DNA from: Gammaproteobacteria bacterium
Lineage (GTDB): Bacteria > Pseudomonadota > Gammaproteobacteria > SZUA-152
Reading direction: 5' to 3'
Length of the DNA stretch: 7,569 nucleotides
Assembly: GCA_003229995.1 (NCBI GenBank)
Contig: QIGJ01000341.1
Location: 1-7,569 of the forward strand
Below are positions 6,687-7,569 of the stretch, piece after piece; positions within the stretch are counted from its first letter, which is position 1; each line of letters begins with the position of its first letter. The translations under genes were made by a program, and so were the position numbers. The notes under the pieces are model-generated. The model did no database searches. It was given only the letters and a program-made list of their open reading frames with translations, and had not been told where the DNA came from.

Positions 6687-7569
6687 ATGTTTAAAGGCTC
6701 ATTTGGCAAGGCGGTTCGTTTTCACCTCATTTTATTAATGAGTCTTTTTGCGCTCATCGCCTGCAGTGGTGGTGGCAGTGGCAGTAACGCAACACCAGAC
6801 ACCACTTCGCCGGTCATCACCCTCAGCGGCAGTAACCCCGTTGAGCTCTTCCAAAATGATTCCTACACAGAGGCCGGGGCCAGTGCCACCGATAATGTGG
6901 ACGGCAGTGTGAACGTCACGATCACGGGTACCGTCGATACCAGCAGCCTGGGCAGTTACATCGTCACCTACAGCGCAACCGATGCCGCTGGTAATACCGG
7001 TACAACGACCCGTACTGTCAATGTTGTAGCAGACACCACCCCGCCGGTCATCACCCTCAATGGCAGCAACCCCGCCGAACTCACCCAAAATAATGCCTAC
7101 ACAGAAGCCGGGGCCAGTGCTACCGACAATCGGGATGGTAATGTGAGTGTCACGATCACGGGTACCGTCAATACCAGCAGTGTGGACGGCAATGTGACTG
7201 TCTCGATCTCGGGTACCGTCAATACCAGCAACGTGGGCAGTTACATTGTCACCTACAGCGCAACCGATGCCGCGGGCAATACCGACACAACGACCCGTAC
7301 CGTCAATGTCATCAGCAACGACTTTATTACCCTCTGGAAGACCGACAATCCAGGGGTTAGCAACAATGATCAAATAAGGATAGGAACAGCAGGCGGGGGG
7401 TATGACTACCGCATTGACTGGGGCGATGGTCAAACCGATCTTAACGTAACCGGCGATATCACTCACACCTACGCCACTGCCGGAACTTACACCGTATCGA
7501 TCAGCGGCGATTTTCCACAGATTGTTTCTGGCTCTGACAGTGATGCCGAAAAACTGCTCTCCATTGAAC
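6687..7569 (+). CDS. Ig-like/BspA-type surface lipoprotein (5' part)
   Basis: The reading frame is open from the ATG to the window edge (294 codons, no stop), so the 3' end is missing. A signal peptide with basic residues and a hydrophobic core ends in lipobox LIAC with Cys26. The next residue is Ser, which favours outer-membrane sorting, and a Gly/Ser linker follows. Two Ig-like repeats of the DUF5011/HYR type come next (38-115 and 116-210), each with a PPVITL-like start, YTEAGASATDN and SYIVTYSATDAAGNT. Residues 211-294 resemble the PKD-like leader found before BspA-family leucine-rich repeats (DUF285), with DWGDG at 244-248 and HTYATAGTYTVSISG from 260. A BspA-type repeat domain beyond the edge is therefore expected but not seen. 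The likely role is surface adhesion or carbohydrate/protein binding; no enzyme motif is visible. The gene looks more GC-rich than the trp-cvpA cluster. Confidence 0.85.
   Translation, partial: MFKGSFGKAVRFHLILLMSLFALIACSGGGSGSNATPDTTSPVITLSGSNPVELFQNDSYTEAGASATDNVDGSVNVTITGTVDTSSLGSYIVTYSATDAAGNTGTTTRTVNVVADTTPPVITLNGSNPAELTQNNAYTEAGASATDNRDGNVSVTITGTVNTSSVDGNVTVSISGTVNTSNVGSYIVTYSATDAAGNTDTTTRTVNVISNDFITLWKTDNPGVSNNDQIRIGTAGGGYDYRIDWGDGQTDLNVTGDITHTYATAGTYTVSISGDFPQIVSGSDSDAEKLLSIE
6798..7316 (+). repeat. Two tandem Ig-like domain repeats (234 and 285 bp)
   Basis: Unit one (6798-7031) and unit two (7032-7316) are near-identical in DNA as well as protein over most of their length, which points to recent duplication or gene conversion. 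Unit two is 51 bp longer because of an internal tandem duplication. Confidence 0.85.
7134..7235 (+). repeat. 51-bp in-frame tandem duplication inside the second Ig-like repeat
   Basis: Copies at 7134-7184 and 7185-7235 each encode 17 residues of the form DGNVxVxIxGTVNTSxV (residues 150-166 and 167-183). They differ at only a few bases, including two ACG to TCG changes. The first Ig-like repeat has this segment once. Confidence 0.9.

Noticed and set aside
6735..7466. A 243-codon minus-strand open frame opposite the lipoprotein gene
   Set aside because: It is the antisense of the Ig-like repeats; its repeated composition mirrors the plus-strand repeats. The plus frame has a ribosome binding site, a lipobox and recognised domains.

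Overview
The window is a bacterial chromosome segment, most likely from a marine gammaproteobacterium. A Cellvibrionales-type relative (Cellvibrio/Saccharophagus/Teredinibacter) is my best guess. This rests on gene order and on a BspA/Ig-like lipoprotein next door; it is inference, not a database match.

Positions 53-6351 hold seven minus-strand genes packed head to tail, read from right to left: trpF, trpB, trpA, accD, folC, a SPOR-domain dedD-like gene and cvpA. This is the well-known truA/trpF-trpBA-accD-folC-dedD-cvpA-purF supraoperon of beta- and gammaproteobacteria. It joins the last steps of tryptophan synthesis (TrpF, TrpA/TrpB) to malonyl-CoA synthesis (AccD), folate polyglutamylation (FolC), a septum-associated SPOR protein and CvpA. 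purF would be expected just beyond position 1. The trp genes overlap by 23 and 4 bp and the dedD/cvpA junction is about 10 bp, which suggests coupled translation. A 198-bp gap between accD and folC breaks the packing.

Positions 6352-6686 form a 335-bp AT-rich intergenic region rich in symmetry. It holds an octamer tandem repeat at the likely trpF promoter, a perfect 19-bp inverted repeat, a nested palindrome and a consensus -10 box.

From 6687 a divergent plus-strand gene runs off the right edge. It encodes a lipoprotein with two near-identical Ig-like (DUF5011/HYR-type) repeats followed by a PKD-like segment of the kind that leads BspA-family leucine-rich-repeat surface proteins. The truA gene that often precedes trpF is absent here.

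The most notable observation is in trpF. The protein is intact at both ends and keeps its catalytic Cys and Asp, but it lacks the conserved beta-7 strand and Gly-Gly phosphate-binding loop, consistent with a clean 21-bp in-frame deletion. The second Ig-like repeat of the lipoprotein carries a 51-bp internal tandem duplication. I see no mobile element, CRISPR array, tRNA or rRNA.
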